A stretch of DNA of 41,961 nt from Leminorella grimontii ATCC 33999 = DSM 5078 (GCF_000439085.1 NZ_AUUA01000020.1:1-41961); one strand, 5' to 3'. Shown: positions 8,528 to 18,304, counted from the first letter of the stretch. The notes: generated by a model not told the origin, from the sequence alone. Made by a program: numbers and translations.

Positions 8528-10240
8528 TTACTTCAGCGGAGAGTTCTTGCGCTCAATGCCATAGCGCTCGATCTCTTTGTAGGCCACGGTCTGCGCCTTA
8601 CGCTTGCGTACGTCGACCACGGTGACCCGGTCGGTACACGAATAGCAGGGATCGAGGCTGCCGATAATCAGCGGCGCGTCGGACACCGTGTTGCCGCGCA
8701 GCATGTAGCGCAGAGGCGGCCAGTTGGCGTAAGTCGCGGCGCGGCAGCGCCAGCGATATAGCTTCTGATTGTCGCCCAGCATGCTCCAGTGGATGTCTTC
8801 ACCGCGCGGCGCCTCGGTAATGCCCAGCGCAAAGCGGTGGGGCTGATAGCGGAAACCTTCTACCAGCAGCGGGCCATCTGCCAAGTTGTCCAGCGCGTAT
8901 TCGATGATGGCGATGGACTCGTAAAACTCCTGAATGCGGATCATCACGCGGGAGTTAACGTCGCAGCCGTCCTTAACGTGAACTTCAAAAGGCACGTTGG
9001 CGTAGCCAGCGAAGGGGTGTAGCTTACGCACGTCGCGGAAGTAGCCGCTGGCGCGAACCACGGGCCCTACCGGGCTGTAGTCTCTGGCGACCTTACGGTC
9101 CAGCACGCCGACGTTGACCGTGCGCTGCTGCATGTTAGGCGTATCCAGCAGGATCTCGACCAGTTGGGTGACTTCCGTGCGCATTTCATGCAACGTTTTA
9201 AGCGCTTCTAGCCGCTGGGCTTTCAGGATGTCCCTGCGTACGCCGCCTATCAGGTTTAAGCCATAGGTTTTACGCGCGCCAGTTAGCATTTCCGCCATCT
9301 TCATCGCTTTTTCGCGCACGCGGAAAAACTGCATAAAGCCGGTATCAAAACCGACAAAGTGGCAGGAGAGGCCGATGTTCAGCAGATGGCTGTGTAAGCG
9401 TTCTACCTCCAGCAAAACGGTGCGGATCATTTGGGCGCGCTCGGGGACGTGAATGCCGAGGGCGTTCTCAACCGAGTTGGCGTAGGCCACGCTGTGGGTA
9501 AAGCCGCAGATGCCGCATACGCGATCGGCCAGGAACGTGACCTCATCATAGCCCATGCGGGTTTCCGCCAGCTTTTCCATGCCGCGGTGAACGTAGAACA
9601 GGCGATAGTCGGCGTCGACGATGTCTTCACCGTCGACGAACAGGCGAAAATGCCCCGGTTCGTCAGAGGTGATGTGCAGCGGCCCGATGGGGACGACGCG
9701 GCTTTCGCCGCCTTCGTTCACAAAGCGATAGGTTTCAGTGTTGGTAGTCGGATCCGGACGCTCGCGGTAGTCCATGGCGTCCTTACGCAGTGGGTGGAGA
9801 TCGTCCGGCCAGTCGTCCGGCAGTACCAGGCGGCGCTCGTCGGGTAGACCTACCGGGCGCAGGCCGTACATGTCGCGTACCTCGCGTTCGCCCCATACGC
9901 AGGCGGGAACGCGGGGCGTAACGGAAGGAAATTCCAGCGTATTGGCATCGACCATGGCTTTGACGGTGACAAAGCTTTTCACCGTGGCCTCCATCGATAG
10001 TACATAGTAAACGGCGTAGCTGCCGTTAAGCGGCCGCTCGTCGTTGCCAAACAGCACCGACAGCCAGCCGCCCTGTACGTAGTAAAGCCATTCGACGATC
10101 TCCGGCAGCGCGTTGGTTTTTACCGTCAGGGTAACCTGATTGTGCGTTTGCCAGCTCTCTTCCAGCACCGCCGACGGGAACTTCTGCCTTACGCCTTCAA
10201 CATAGCCATGACCGACTTTAGTTTCACTAAGGGTATTCAC
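8528..10240 (-). CDS. hyfG: Hydrogenase-4 NiFe large subunit HyfG (NuoC-NuoD fusion)
   Basis: This 570-residue catalytic subunit reduces protons to H2. Residues 1-170 are NuoC-like and the rest NuoD-like. Nickel ligands are RVCGICG (C242, C245) and DPCYSC (C532, C535), one residue beyond the HycE numbering I recall. A 32-residue tail follows R538 and should be removed by the HycI-type protease at 6295. The start codon is GTG 10240 with AGGAG nine bases upstream. It is followed by hyfH after 14 bases. Confidence 0.96.
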   Translation of the reverse strand: MNTLSETKVGHGYVEGVRQKFPSAVLEESWQTHNQVTLTVKTNALPEIVEWLYYVQGGWLSVLFGNDERPLNGSYAVYYVLSMEATVKSFVTVKAMVDANTLEFPSVTPRVPACVWGEREVRDMYGLRPVGLPDERRLVLPDDWPDDLHPLRKDAMDYRERPDPTTNTETYRFVNEGGESRVVPIGPLHITSDEPGHFRLFVDGEDIVDADYRLFYVHRGMEKLAETRMGYDEVTFLADRVCGICGFTHSVAYANSVENALGIHVPERAQMIRTVLLEVERLHSHLLNIGLSCHFVGFDTGFMQFFRVREKAMKMAEMLTGARKTYGLNLIGGVRRDILKAQRLEALKTLHEMRTEVTQLVEILLDTPNMQQRTVNVGVLDRKVARDYSPVGPVVRASGYFRDVRKLHPFAGYANVPFEVHVKDGCDVNSRVMIRIQEFYESIAIIEYALDNLADGPLLVEGFRYQPHRFALGITEAPRGEDIHWSMLGDNQKLYRWRCRAATYANWPPLRYMLRGNTVSDAPLIIGSLDPCYSCTDRVTVVDVRKRKAQTVAYKEIERYGIERKNSPLK

Positions 10241-10265
10241 GTTTTGTTTCTCCTGTCGTTCATGA

Positions 10266-11828
10266 CTATTGACCGTGGACGACCGCAGCCTGGACGCTCT
10301 GCCAGGGCAACGTCAGCGAATCGCCGACCGGTAAACTGCCGTTATCCATCACGATAGCGGCGGCGTTGTGTAAAAGTTGAAGCACCGGCTGCGGAATGTG
10401 CAGGCCCATTATCAACATCAGCACCATTAACAGGGCGATGGGCAACAGCGTCATTGCTCCCAGCTCGCCTTTGGCCAACGCTTCAGGGCTTGGCCCCAGT
10501 ACCGTTGAGGCCACCATTTTCACCAGCCCGGCCAGTACAACGGTTAAAAGCAGCAGGCAAACGACGATAACGGCGACTTTGCCGGCCTGAATGCCGGCGG
10601 TCACCAGCATGAACTCGCTAACGAACACGTTGAACGGCGGTATGCCGCCGAGCGCCAGCGCGCCGCCGGCGAACAGCACCGCCGTTACCGGGGCTACGCG
10701 CATAATTCCCTTAACCGCGTCCATATCTCGCGTGCCGTACTTCAACAGAACGTTGCCTGAACAGCAGAACAGCAGAGTTTTCGCCAGACTGTGGTTAACG
10801 GTGTGCAGCAGCGCGGCCAGCGTACCCAGCGGCCCACCGATGCCGAAGGCAAGGGCGATGAGCCCCATGTTTTCCACGCTGGAGTAGGCTAAAAGCCGCT
10901 TGATATCGCGCTGAACGATGATAAACAGCGCGGCGACGGCCACCGACAGCAGGCCGAAAATCAACATCAGCATTTGCGGAAATTCGGAGCCGATGGCCTT
11001 GTTGACGATAATGTAGTAGCGGATAACCACCAGCATCGCACAGTTGAGCAGCACGGCCGACAGCATGGCGCTGGTGGGGCTGGGCGCTTCGCTGTGGGCG
11101 TCTGGCAGCCAGGCGTGCATCGGAAACAGGCCTGACTTGGTGCCAAAGCCTATCAGCACAAAGGCGAAGGCCAGATGCATCAGCGTCGGATCGAGCAGAT
11201 TGGCGTTTTGATGCAGGACCGTCCAGAAAATCGCCTGGCTCGGGTCTGCCAATACACCCGCGGCGTTGGCATAAACCAGTACGGTGCCGTAAAGCCCGAA
11301 GGCGACGCCGACCGTACAGATGATGATGTATTTCCAGGCCGCCTCCAGTGAAGAGCGTTGCCCATAGAGCCCGACCAGAAACGCCGAGCTTAGCGTGGTA
11401 GCCTCAATAGCGACCCACATCATGATGATATTGTTGGCGGTGGCGGCCAGCAGCATGGTGAACAAAAACAGGTGAAAGAAGCCGTAATAGCTACAAAGCG
11501 TCGTAACGCTGACCTCTTCATGCTCGACTTCATGCCCCATATAGCCGATGGAGTAAAGCCCGGCCAGCAGCCCAATCACGCCGATGATAGCGCTAAACAG
11601 CGCGCCGAGGCTGTCGATATAGATCCACTGGTGCAGCGCCAGCAGCGCTCCAGACTGAAGCACGCCGCAAACCGTCAACAGAGAAAATCCGCAGGTAGCA
11701 ATAATGCCGATGGAGTGCAGCACGGTGACGGCTTGGCGGGCGTTACCAAGCCAGCGACAGGCGAAGCACAGCAGTGAAATCAGCAGCGGCGTTGAGAGCA
11801 GAGCGTAAGTCCATAGCGTATTCGTCAT
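10266..11828 (-). CDS. hyfF: Hydrogenase-4 membrane subunit HyfF (antiporter-like)
   Basis: This 520-residue integral membrane protein belongs to the NuoL/M/N, Mrp-antiporter family. The proton-channel block [31 protein letters not shown] (lysine and histidines) is typical, as is the conserved lysine in [16 protein letters not shown]. About 13-14 membrane helices are expected. It is one of three antiporter-like subunits in hydrogenase-4; hydrogenase-3 has one, so HyfF is part of the case for ion pumping. Confidence 0.94.
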   Translation of the reverse strand: MTNTLWTYALLSTPLLISLLCFACRWLGNARQAVTVLHSIGIIATCGFSLLTVCGVLQSGALLALHQWIYIDSLGALFSAIIGVIGLLAGLYSIGYMGHEVEHEEVSVTTLCSYYGFFHLFLFTMLLAATANNIIMMWVAIEATTLSSAFLVGLYGQRSSLEAAWKYIIICTVGVAFGLYGTVLVYANAAGVLADPSQAIFWTVLHQNANLLDPTLMHLAFAFVLIGFGTKSGLFPMHAWLPDAHSEAPSPTSAMLSAVLLNCAMLVVIRYYIIVNKAIGSEFPQMLMLIFGLLSVAVAALFIIVQRDIKRLLAYSSVENMGLIALAFGIGGPLGTLAALLHTVNHSLAKTLLFCCSGNVLLKYGTRDMDAVKGIMRVAPVTAVLFAGGALALGGIPPFNVFVSEFMLVTAGIQAGKVAVIVVCLLLLTVVLAGLVKMVASTVLGPSPEALAKGELGAMTLLPIALLMVLMLIMGLHIPQPVLQLLHNAAAIVMDNGSLPVGDSLTLPWQSVQAAVVHGQ

Positions 11829-11834
11829 TTTCCG

Positions 11835-12485
11835 TTACCCCTTCAATGCCGTCAGTTGCCGAACGTCCAGGGTTTTCAGCGTGTGGTAAATCCTGCGCGC
11901 CATGAAGGACATGATGATAACGGCGAAAATGGCGTCGGTCGCAATGCCGACTTCCACCAGTTCCGGCGCCTTATAGGCCATTAGCGCCAACGTCAGGTGC
12001 GCGCCGTTTTCCATCAGGCAATAGCCGAAAATCTGCTTGAGGATGTTGCGTTGGCTGACGATGCACAAAAGCCCAAGGAAGAAGTGGCTTAAAGATACGC
12101 TGAGCGCAGGCTTGAGCGCTTCTACCATCGGCAGGCGAACGGCGTCGACCACCAGATAGCTCAGCACGATAATCACGGCGGCAATAAGGATGAGCAGGCC
12201 AAGCCCGATAACCGGCGTATCTGCCTGTGGGTCCTGCAGCTTGCCCAGCGCCTTATACATAATCCACGGCACCAGCAGTACTTTGGTGATAAACGCGGTG
12301 CCCGACCACCAGTACAGCTCTTCGGCCTTCATGGTGCAGGCCAGCGCGATAAAGGTCAGCACCAGGACAAGCGACTGCAGCGCATAAAATAGCGCAGCGT
12401 TTTTCGGACGTTTGGCGCCGATAACGAGCAGTGAGCTGACGATCAGCAGTCCTGCCAGGTTGTTTACTATAAGCGTTCCGGTCAT
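11835..12485 (-). CDS. hyfE: Hydrogenase-4 membrane subunit HyfE (NuoK-like)
   Basis: This 216-residue, roughly six-helix membrane protein carries LLCIVSQRNILKQIFGYCLMENGAHLTL, the conserved region of HyfE. I chose ATG 12485, the second of two adjacent ATGs. GGAG lies six bases before it, homologues start MTG, and the length then equals E. coli HyfE. The open frame to 12533 runs back into hyfD. Confidence 0.94.
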   Translation of the reverse strand: MTGTLIVNNLAGLLIVSSLLVIGAKRPKNAALFYALQSLVLVLTFIALACTMKAEELYWWSGTAFITKVLLVPWIMYKALGKLQDPQADTPVIGLGLLILIAAVIIVLSYLVVDAVRLPMVEALKPALSVSLSHFFLGLLCIVSQRNILKQIFGYCLMENGAHLTLALMAYKAPELVEVGIATDAIFAVIIMSFMARRIYHTLKTLDVRQLTALKG

Positions 12486-12496
12486 CATCAACTCCG

Positions 12497-13939
12497 TTAT
12501 CCTAGCCACCAGGCTGCGATGAAGCTCGAGCACAGGGACATCACAATCAACACGAGAAGCACTCCCTGCATGGCAGGGGGAACCGGGGAGGCGTTAGCCA
12601 CCTCCTCTGAAGGTTCTCCCGGCACGGTTTTGCCGAACCAGTAGAGGAACCAGCCGAAGCTGGCCACGGATTCCACCAGCGCCAAAATCATGATCGGCAT
12701 AATCCACACGTGAGCGTTAGAAAGCTCAAAGCCGGCGGCAAACAGCGGGAACTTGCTGAAGAATCCGTTAAACGGCGGAATGCCGGTAATCGCCATTGCC
12801 GCCACGCAAAAACCTACGCCCAAAAGCGGCATGCGGCGCATAATGCCGCGAAGCCTGGGCAGCATGCGGGTACCGCAGCTGTAGCTGAGCGCACCGGCGA
12901 CCAGGAAGAACAGGCTCTTGGCGAACGCGTGGTTGAAGATGTAGGCGATACCGCCGTCAAAGGCCATTTGAGAGCCAAAGGCGGACAGCGACAGCGCTAT
13001 AAAAATGTAAGAGAGCTGCGTAATGGTGGAGTAGGCCAGCAGCCGCTTTAAGTCAGTCTGCGGCAGATACATGATAAAGCCGTAGAGGAGCGTGAGTATC
13101 GCCATCACTATGCCGACGATGCCGATAATTTCCGGAATGTTTCCGGCTGACATCAGGCCGCGAGCGAAGATATAGACGCCGACCTTCACCATTGATGCCG
13201 CGTGTAAGTAAGCGCTCACAGGAGTAGGCGCTTCCATGGCGTCCGGCAGCCAGACGTGCAGCGGCAGCTGGGCGGACTTGCCCCAGGCGGCGAACATGAT
13301 GCCAAACAGCACCAGCGTCTTGGCGTCACCGTTGAGGTTAGCCAGCGCCGACAGTGAGAAGGTGCCCGTTTCGGCGAACAGATAGGCTGCGGCCAGATAA
13401 AGCCCGACGGCGGCGACGTGAGTGATAAGCAACGCCTTCAGGGCGGAGCGCAGCGGCTTTGGCTTTTGGTAATAACCGATCAACGCCCAGGAGCAGCCGC
13501 CGGTGATTTCAAAAAACAGCAGCTGGCCGACCAGCGTAGAAGAAAGCACCAGCCCGGCCATTGCTCCGATGAATACCAGCAGCAGCGCGTAGTAGCGAGG
13601 GAGCCCTTCGTGGGGATGCTCTTTGTTACCCTTGGTTAAGTAGGCTGCGGAGTAAACGCTTACTAAAAAACCAAGGAATACGACGGCGAAGGTGATAAGC
13701 GTGCTGATGCGGTCCACCACCAGCCCAAACAGTTCGGCTTGGCCTATGCTAACGAGCGGATAGGCGGCGTCGATTCTGCCTCCGTTCAGCCAACTGAGCG
13801 CCAGCGCGAGCGAGAGAAGCGTAGCGGCGGCTGAGAATACGCCGCAGAGCGTCCGAGCCCGCATTGCGGGCGCGAGCCCCACAATAACGGCCCCGACAAA
13901 GGGAACCAGAACGGTTGCTAGAGCGATATTTTCCATCAT
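12497..13939 (-). CDS. hyfD: Hydrogenase-4 membrane subunit HyfD (antiporter-like)
   Basis: This 480-residue antiporter-like subunit has the canonical WGKSAQLPLHVWLPDAMEAPTPVSAYLHAASMVKVGVY proton-channel segment and TDLKRLLAYSTITQLSYI. About 14 helices are expected. Two adjacent ATGs (13939, 13936) follow AGGAG; the first has a 10-base spacing and is used, the second would give MENIAL as in homologues. It lies 14 bases after hyfC. Confidence 0.94.
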   Translation of the reverse strand: MMENIALATVLVPFVGAVIVGLAPAMRARTLCGVFSAAATLLSLALALSWLNGGRIDAAYPLVSIGQAELFGLVVDRISTLITFAVVFLGFLVSVYSAAYLTKGNKEHPHEGLPRYYALLLVFIGAMAGLVLSSTLVGQLLFFEITGGCSWALIGYYQKPKPLRSALKALLITHVAAVGLYLAAAYLFAETGTFSLSALANLNGDAKTLVLFGIMFAAWGKSAQLPLHVWLPDAMEAPTPVSAYLHAASMVKVGVYIFARGLMSAGNIPEIIGIVGIVMAILTLLYGFIMYLPQTDLKRLLAYSTITQLSYIFIALSLSAFGSQMAFDGGIAYIFNHAFAKSLFFLVAGALSYSCGTRMLPRLRGIMRRMPLLGVGFCVAAMAITGIPPFNGFFSKFPLFAAGFELSNAHVWIMPIMILALVESVASFGWFLYWFGKTVPGEPSEEVANASPVPPAMQGVLLVLIVMSLCSSFIAAWWLG

Positions 13940-13953
13940 CGGTGTTCAGCTCC

Positions 13954-14922
13954 TTACAGACCGGTGAGATAAAACACGAATGCCAGCGCGCTTACGCCGA
14001 AACCGACCCAGGTGCCGCGAGAAGTCAGCAGGAAGCGCCCTCGCGCCAGGCTGTTTTCAAACAGCGACGCTATAACAAAGACCACCAGCAGCTTGACGAG
14101 AAACAGCGCCGTAGCCGCAATCAGCGAGCCTGCGCCGAGCGTCTCGCTGCCGCCAAAGGGCAACAGCACGCTGACGAACATTGATGCAATCACCACCTGC
14201 TTAAGCGCCAGTCCCAGCTTGACCATCGCCAGCGCAGGGCCGGAGTATTCGGTCAATGGGCCTTCCTGAAGCTCCTGTTCCGCTTCCGCCACGTCGAATG
14301 GGATTTTTCCCATCTCGATAAAGACGGCGAAGGCGCAGGCGCCGATGGCCAACAGCGTAGCGCTTGGCGACTGCAGCGGGTCGGTTGCTAAGGAAGTGCT
14401 GATACTGCCGAGGTTGGTTGAGCCGACGATAAGCGCCAGTACCAACAGCGAAAGTACCAAAATCGGCTCAACCAGTACGCCTAACGTCACTTCGCGACTG
14501 GCGCCGATGCCGGCGAAAATGCTGCCTGAGTCCAGCCCTGCCAGCGCAAAGAAGAAGCGGTAAAGGGCAAACAGGTAGATAACCGTAATCAGATCGCCGC
14601 CAGCGCCGAACGGCGAAGCTAGCGTAATCAGCGGCAGCGCCATGGCGACTACCAGCATTGAGCTGATGAGTACGAAGGGCATCAGGCGGGAAATGAAGCC
14701 GGACGACTCGGGCGCAACGTTCTGACGCTTAAGCAGTTTTGCAAGGTCTCGATACTCCTGAAGCACGCCTGGCCCCCGGCGCGACTGCATTCTGGCCTTA
14801 ATGACGCGGGAGATGCCGGACAGCAGCGGCGCCAGCGCCAACAGCGCCAGAGCCTGAATGAAAGCCAGCGGCAGCAGCGACAGCGAAGAGAGAACGTCAA
14901 CGGAGGAGTGAAGAGTAGTCAT
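13954..14922 (-). CDS. hyfC: Hydrogenase-4 membrane subunit HyfC (NuoH-like)
   Basis: This 322-residue protein is the NuoH/HycD-type anchor for the hydrophilic arm. Key blocks are RRGPGVLQEYRDLAKLLKRQ, GASREVTLGVLVEP and IPFDVAEAEQELQEGPLTEYSGPALA, the last facing the quinone-site equivalent of complex I. About eight helices are expected. Its length matches E. coli HyfC. Confidence 0.95.
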   Translation of the reverse strand: MTTLHSSVDVLSSLSLLPLAFIQALALLALAPLLSGISRVIKARMQSRRGPGVLQEYRDLAKLLKRQNVAPESSGFISRLMPFVLISSMLVVAMALPLITLASPFGAGGDLITVIYLFALYRFFFALAGLDSGSIFAGIGASREVTLGVLVEPILVLSLLVLALIVGSTNLGSISTSLATDPLQSPSATLLAIGACAFAVFIEMGKIPFDVAEAEQELQEGPLTEYSGPALAMVKLGLALKQVVIASMFVSVLLPFGGSETLGAGSLIAATALFLVKLLVVFVIASLFENSLARGRFLLTSRGTWVGFGVSALAFVFYLTGL

Positions 14923-14932
14923 GTTCGTCTCC

Positions 14933-16951
14933 TTATAGCGCTATTGCCAGCATTAACGCGGTGAGGGCTACCACCACGTACAGGCAGTAAAGGCGGAAGT
15001 CGCCGTGTTGAAGCCACTGAATGCGCTCTCCTAGTCTGACTACGCCGCGTGCGATGGGCAGAATAACCTTCTCTTCCCACCAGGGTTCAGCCTTGGCGGC
15101 GCCTTGAACGGTCAGCGCCATCCCTTTCGCCATGGCGGGCGCAGGGTCAAGGATTTTGCGTAGCCGATAGAGCGGCGCAAACATAGTGCGAAGAGGCTGC
15201 GTAAAGCCGCCGGCGGAAACCGACATCTGCTCTTCATAGCCGTAGCCGCACGCCCAAGGCTCGCCGCCGTGGCGGTGGCGCAGGCGCTTGCCTTCAAACA
15301 GCGCGTAAATAAACAGCGGCAAGAACAGCAGGCCAATCAACAAAATCGCCACCAGCGGCGTAGAGAGCACGGTTTGCGCCCCTTCGCCCGGATAGACCAG
15401 CGTTCCGGCCGCAACGTCCATTGACTGCTGCCCGCCGAGCGCGGCAGCAACGTTAGCGATGATGGGGGAAATAAACGGCGCGCCGATGCCCAGCACCAGA
15501 CAGGCCAGCGCCAGCAGGCCCATAGCTATCACCATTGGCCAGGGAACTTCTTTCGCCTGAGCGGCTTTTGGGCTTCGCGGCGCTCCGGCAAAGCTGATGC
15601 CGTAGACCTTAACGAAGCATAGCGCGGCCAGCGCGCCGGTAATGGCCAGCATGACGATAGCAACGGGGCCGGCGATGCGCATAATCAGCGAGCCGTCGTG
15701 ACTTAGGGTAAACAGCGCCTGATAGGTAAACCACTCGCTGACGAAGCCGTTAAGCGGCGGTAGGGCGGAAATGGACATGGTGCCGATTAAAAACGCCAGA
15801 GCGGTGTAGGGCATCAGTTTGGCAAGCCCGCCCATGCGCTCCATGTCTTTGGTGTGTAGACGGTACATCACTGCGCCCGCGCCGAGGAACAGCAGCCCTT
15901 TGAACACCGCGTGGTTGAGCAGGTGATAGAGACCGCCGAGCAGGCCGATAACCGCCAACACCGGGTGATGGGTAGCGATGCCGATCATGCCGACGCCGAC
16001 GCCCATTAAAATAATGCCGACGTTTTCTACCGTGTGGTAGGCCAGAAGCTTTTTGATATCGTGTTCAGCCAGCGCGTAGGTGACGCCCAGCACCGCGGAC
16101 ACCGAACCGAACGCCAGCACGACGACGCCCCACCAGGCCTCTGAAGCGCCAAGAATGTCGACGCCGACTTTGATAATGCCGAAGATGCCGATTTTCACCA
16201 TCACGCCGGACATCAGCGCCGACGCGTGGGACGGCGCCGCCGGGTGAGCGCGGGGCAGCCAGCCGTGCAGCGGGATCATCCCCGCTTTGGCGCCGAAGCC
16301 GAAGAACGCCAGCAGGAACACGGCGGACGCCAGCGGCGCGGAAATGGATGACTGACGGAAAGCGGCGAAGTCCATGCTGCCGCTTTCGGCATAGAGAATG
16401 AAAAAGGCGATCATGATGAGCACCGAGCCAGCGTGCGCAATCAGAAAGTAAAGCAGGCCGGCGCTGATGGCCTCATCGTCCTGTTCAGTGATCACCAGGA
16501 AGTAAGAGGCGAGCGACATCATCTCGAAGAACACCAGAAAGTAGAAGGCGTTGTCCATCACCACCAGCGCCACCATAGAGGCGACGAACAGGTTCATGAA
16601 AAAGCCCATAAACCTCGCCCCCTTACCGACGTATTCCTCAACGTAGGACAGGGAATAAATGGAGGTCACTACCACCAGCAGCGAAATCGCCAGCACCATG
16701 AAGGCGGCTAGCCCGTCCAGACGTACGGAGAATCGCGCAAAGGAGAATGGTCCGTCGAGCGCAAGCAGATAAACATCTCCGCTACAGAGTGCAGAAATAG
16801 CCGACATGAGTCCGAGTACGCCGCCTATCGCGCAAAGGAGGCCCGACAGTCGAAACGTCAGGCGTTCACAGCGGCCAATCAGCAGCGGCAACACTGCGCC
16901 GACGACGTAAGCGGCGAGGGACAAAAAGAGCCATGAAAGCGGTCCAGTCAT
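14933..16951 (-). CDS. hyfB: Hydrogenase-4 membrane subunit HyfB (NuoL-like)
   Basis: This 672-residue antiporter-like subunit is the same length as E. coli HyfB. It contains FFGFGAKAGMIPLHGWLPRAHPAAPSHASALMSGVMVKIG and HDIKKLLAYHTVENVGI, with key lysines and histidines for proton transfer. The C-terminal part beyond about 480 has the helix/linker arrangement of HycC/HyfB. Its ATG overlaps the hyfA stop (TAATG). Confidence 0.95.
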   Translation of the reverse strand: MTGPLSWLFLSLAAYVVGAVLPLLIGRCERLTFRLSGLLCAIGGVLGLMSAISALCSGDVYLLALDGPFSFARFSVRLDGLAAFMVLAISLLVVVTSIYSLSYVEEYVGKGARFMGFFMNLFVASMVALVVMDNAFYFLVFFEMMSLASYFLVITEQDDEAISAGLLYFLIAHAGSVLIMIAFFILYAESGSMDFAAFRQSSISAPLASAVFLLAFFGFGAKAGMIPLHGWLPRAHPAAPSHASALMSGVMVKIGIFGIIKVGVDILGASEAWWGVVVLAFGSVSAVLGVTYALAEHDIKKLLAYHTVENVGIILMGVGVGMIGIATHHPVLAVIGLLGGLYHLLNHAVFKGLLFLGAGAVMYRLHTKDMERMGGLAKLMPYTALAFLIGTMSISALPPLNGFVSEWFTYQALFTLSHDGSLIMRIAGPVAIVMLAITGALAALCFVKVYGISFAGAPRSPKAAQAKEVPWPMVIAMGLLALACLVLGIGAPFISPIIANVAAALGGQQSMDVAAGTLVYPGEGAQTVLSTPLVAILLIGLLFLPLFIYALFEGKRLRHRHGGEPWACGYGYEEQMSVSAGGFTQPLRTMFAPLYRLRKILDPAPAMAKGMALTVQGAAKAEPWWEEKVILPIARGVVRLGERIQWLQHGDFRLYCLYVVVALTALMLAIAL

Positions 16952-17586
16952 TATCTTTTCTCCTCGCGGCCCACTGGCGCATCGTTGGTGAAACCGCCGG
17001 TCTGGAAAACGTTCATCGCCTCGGCCCGCTTGGCTGCACTGGCGCGCTCCAGCGCACCATCGTCAATGATAAACAGCGATTTTGTTGGGCAAACGCGCAC
17101 GCATTCGGGGCCGGTCGGCAGGAAGCCGCACAGATCGCACTTAACTGCTACAACGCGCATGCCTGGCCTCCAGGCCAGCATCGGGTTTAGCCTCCCGTTG
17201 AGCGGGGCAGTTCTCGCCTCGCGCGCGTGAGCATCGGCTTGAGAAAAGCGTTCATAGCTTACCGGTGCGTAAACGGGGCAGCTTCCGTGCGGCGTGATGG
17301 CGCCAAACGGGCAGGCGATGGCGCAAAGCTTGCAGCCGATGCACAGGCTTTCGTTCAGCTCGATAGCGTCTTCGGCGTGCGTAATGGCCTGCACCGGACA
17401 AACCTGCGCACAGGGCGCATCTTCGCAGTGGCGGCACAAGATGGGCGCGGTGGCGCCGGCGTCTCGCATCACGGTTAATCGCGGGTGAGACTGCAGGCCT
17501 TCGGCCTTATGCACTTCGCTGCAGGCTGCCATACAGGTGTTGCACCCGATGCACTGTTTTGGATCCGCAATAACAAAGCGGTTCAT
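16951..17586 (-). CDS. hyfA: Hydrogenase-4 four-cluster ferredoxin subunit HyfA
   Basis: This 211-residue subunit has four [4Fe-4S] motifs: CIGCNTCMAAC, CRHCEDAPCAQVCP, CIGCKLCAIACP and CDLC...CVRVCP. It is the first gene of the hyf operon and a sister of HydN; it should dock FdhF to the complex. ATG 17586 is chosen because GGAGG stands seven bases before it and homologues begin MNRF. The upstream ATG at 17592 abuts the Shine-Dalgarno directly. Confidence 0.94.
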   Translation of the reverse strand: MNRFVIADPKQCIGCNTCMAACSEVHKAEGLQSHPRLTVMRDAGATAPILCRHCEDAPCAQVCPVQAITHAEDAIELNESLCIGCKLCAIACPFGAITPHGSCPVYAPVSYERFSQADAHAREARTAPLNGRLNPMLAWRPGMRVVAVKCDLCGFLPTGPECVRVCPTKSLFIIDDGALERASAAKRAEAMNVFQTGGFTNDAPVGREEKR

Positions 17587-17661
17587 TACCATCCCTCCGA
17601 TGTCCAGACAATCGTCCGACGGTGTTTAAGGCTGTACCTCTAAACGGTTAACGGTGGTATA

Positions 17662-17676
17662 GCAGGAATCATGCCA
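17662..17676 (-). promoter_or_regulatory. Sigma54 (-24/-12) promoter of the hyf operon
   Basis: The minus strand reads TGGCATGATTCCTGC, with GG and GC in exact consensus spacing. The predicted start is near 17650, about 65 bases before hyfA. Its -24 half (CTGGCAT) and -12 half (CCTGCT) are the same as in the hydN promoter. Confidence 0.92.
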
Positions 17677-17754
17677 GACTGATTTTTAATATAATTATTT
17701 GATTTATATGATTGGTTTTTATAAGTGACGATATGGAAAAGCGAGTAGAGTGTC

Positions 17755-17778
17755 GGCGTCGACAGAAATGACGACGCC
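17755..17778. promoter_or_regulatory. Putative FhlA/HyfR enhancer site for hyf
   Basis: Perfect 7-bp arms GGCGTCG and CGACGCC surround ACAGAAATGA. The TCGACA-N4-TGACGA core is shared with 6130-6152, and both lie 78 bases upstream of their promoter. This is a typical distance for an enhancer-binding protein site. Binding by the 1474 protein is inferred. Confidence 0.82.
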
Positions 17779-17856
17779 ATTCGCGGTGGCTGACGGTAAG
17801 GCGCTATGGTGCGGAGGCCTCGATGGCTGTAGATTCGGACACGTGGCGTCAGGCCG

Positions 17857-18060
17857 CTAGTGGTGTACCGCAGCCCTGATTGCCTCGATGATTTTTTCGA
17901 AGGTTGTTTTGAGTTCATACAGCATTCCGCTGCCAGTCCCATCGCCTAACACAATGGCCAAAAGCATGGCGACAGCGACGCCGATAAGCGAATACTCCAG
18001 CGCGGTGACGCCGTGTTGGTCTTTTATCATTTTACCGAAACGCGTTGAATTAGCTGACAT
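17857..18060 (-). CDS. Orphan Flp-family (type IVb) prepilin
   Basis: This 67-residue peptide has the Flp pilin signature. A short charged leader ends in G17, the cut should fall before VTALEYSLIG, and E+5 and Y+6 are followed by a hydrophobic helix. The mature part is about 50 residues. ATG 18060 is preferred because it gives a 17-residue leader; the frame extends to 18159 with an unlikely basic, cysteine-containing lead. The Shine-Dalgarno is poor. No tad/rcp assembly genes or prepilin peptidase are in the window. It lies upstream of the hyf promoter on the same strand, with no functional link evident. Confidence 0.8.
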   Translation of the reverse strand: MSANSTRFGKMIKDQHGVTALEYSLIGVAVAMLLAIVLGDGTGSGMLYELKTTFEKIIEAIRAAVHH

Positions 18061-18304
18061 AGGGGTATGATTTATCGTTTTGGATGAATGGCACAGTAGT
18101 TTAGGCTTTGTGAAAGCAGGATCTTTTAGACGCTCTCGTTTTTTCTTTCTTTTTGTCAAAAGCCAGCGTTGATGAGGAGGGAAATAATATATTAAACCTC
18201 ATTAGTTCTTACGTGATTTCAATAGGTCTTAAATAGCGTGAAAGGAGAGCGGTATTCCGTTAGCCGGAATGGAAAAACGCGTTTTCTTGGGGCGAAGCGT
18301 AAAA

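Noticed and set aside
17857-18159. 100-residue version of the Flp prepilin
   Set aside because: The added N-terminal part is basic with a cysteine and would make an abnormal leader; the 67-residue form fits the family.
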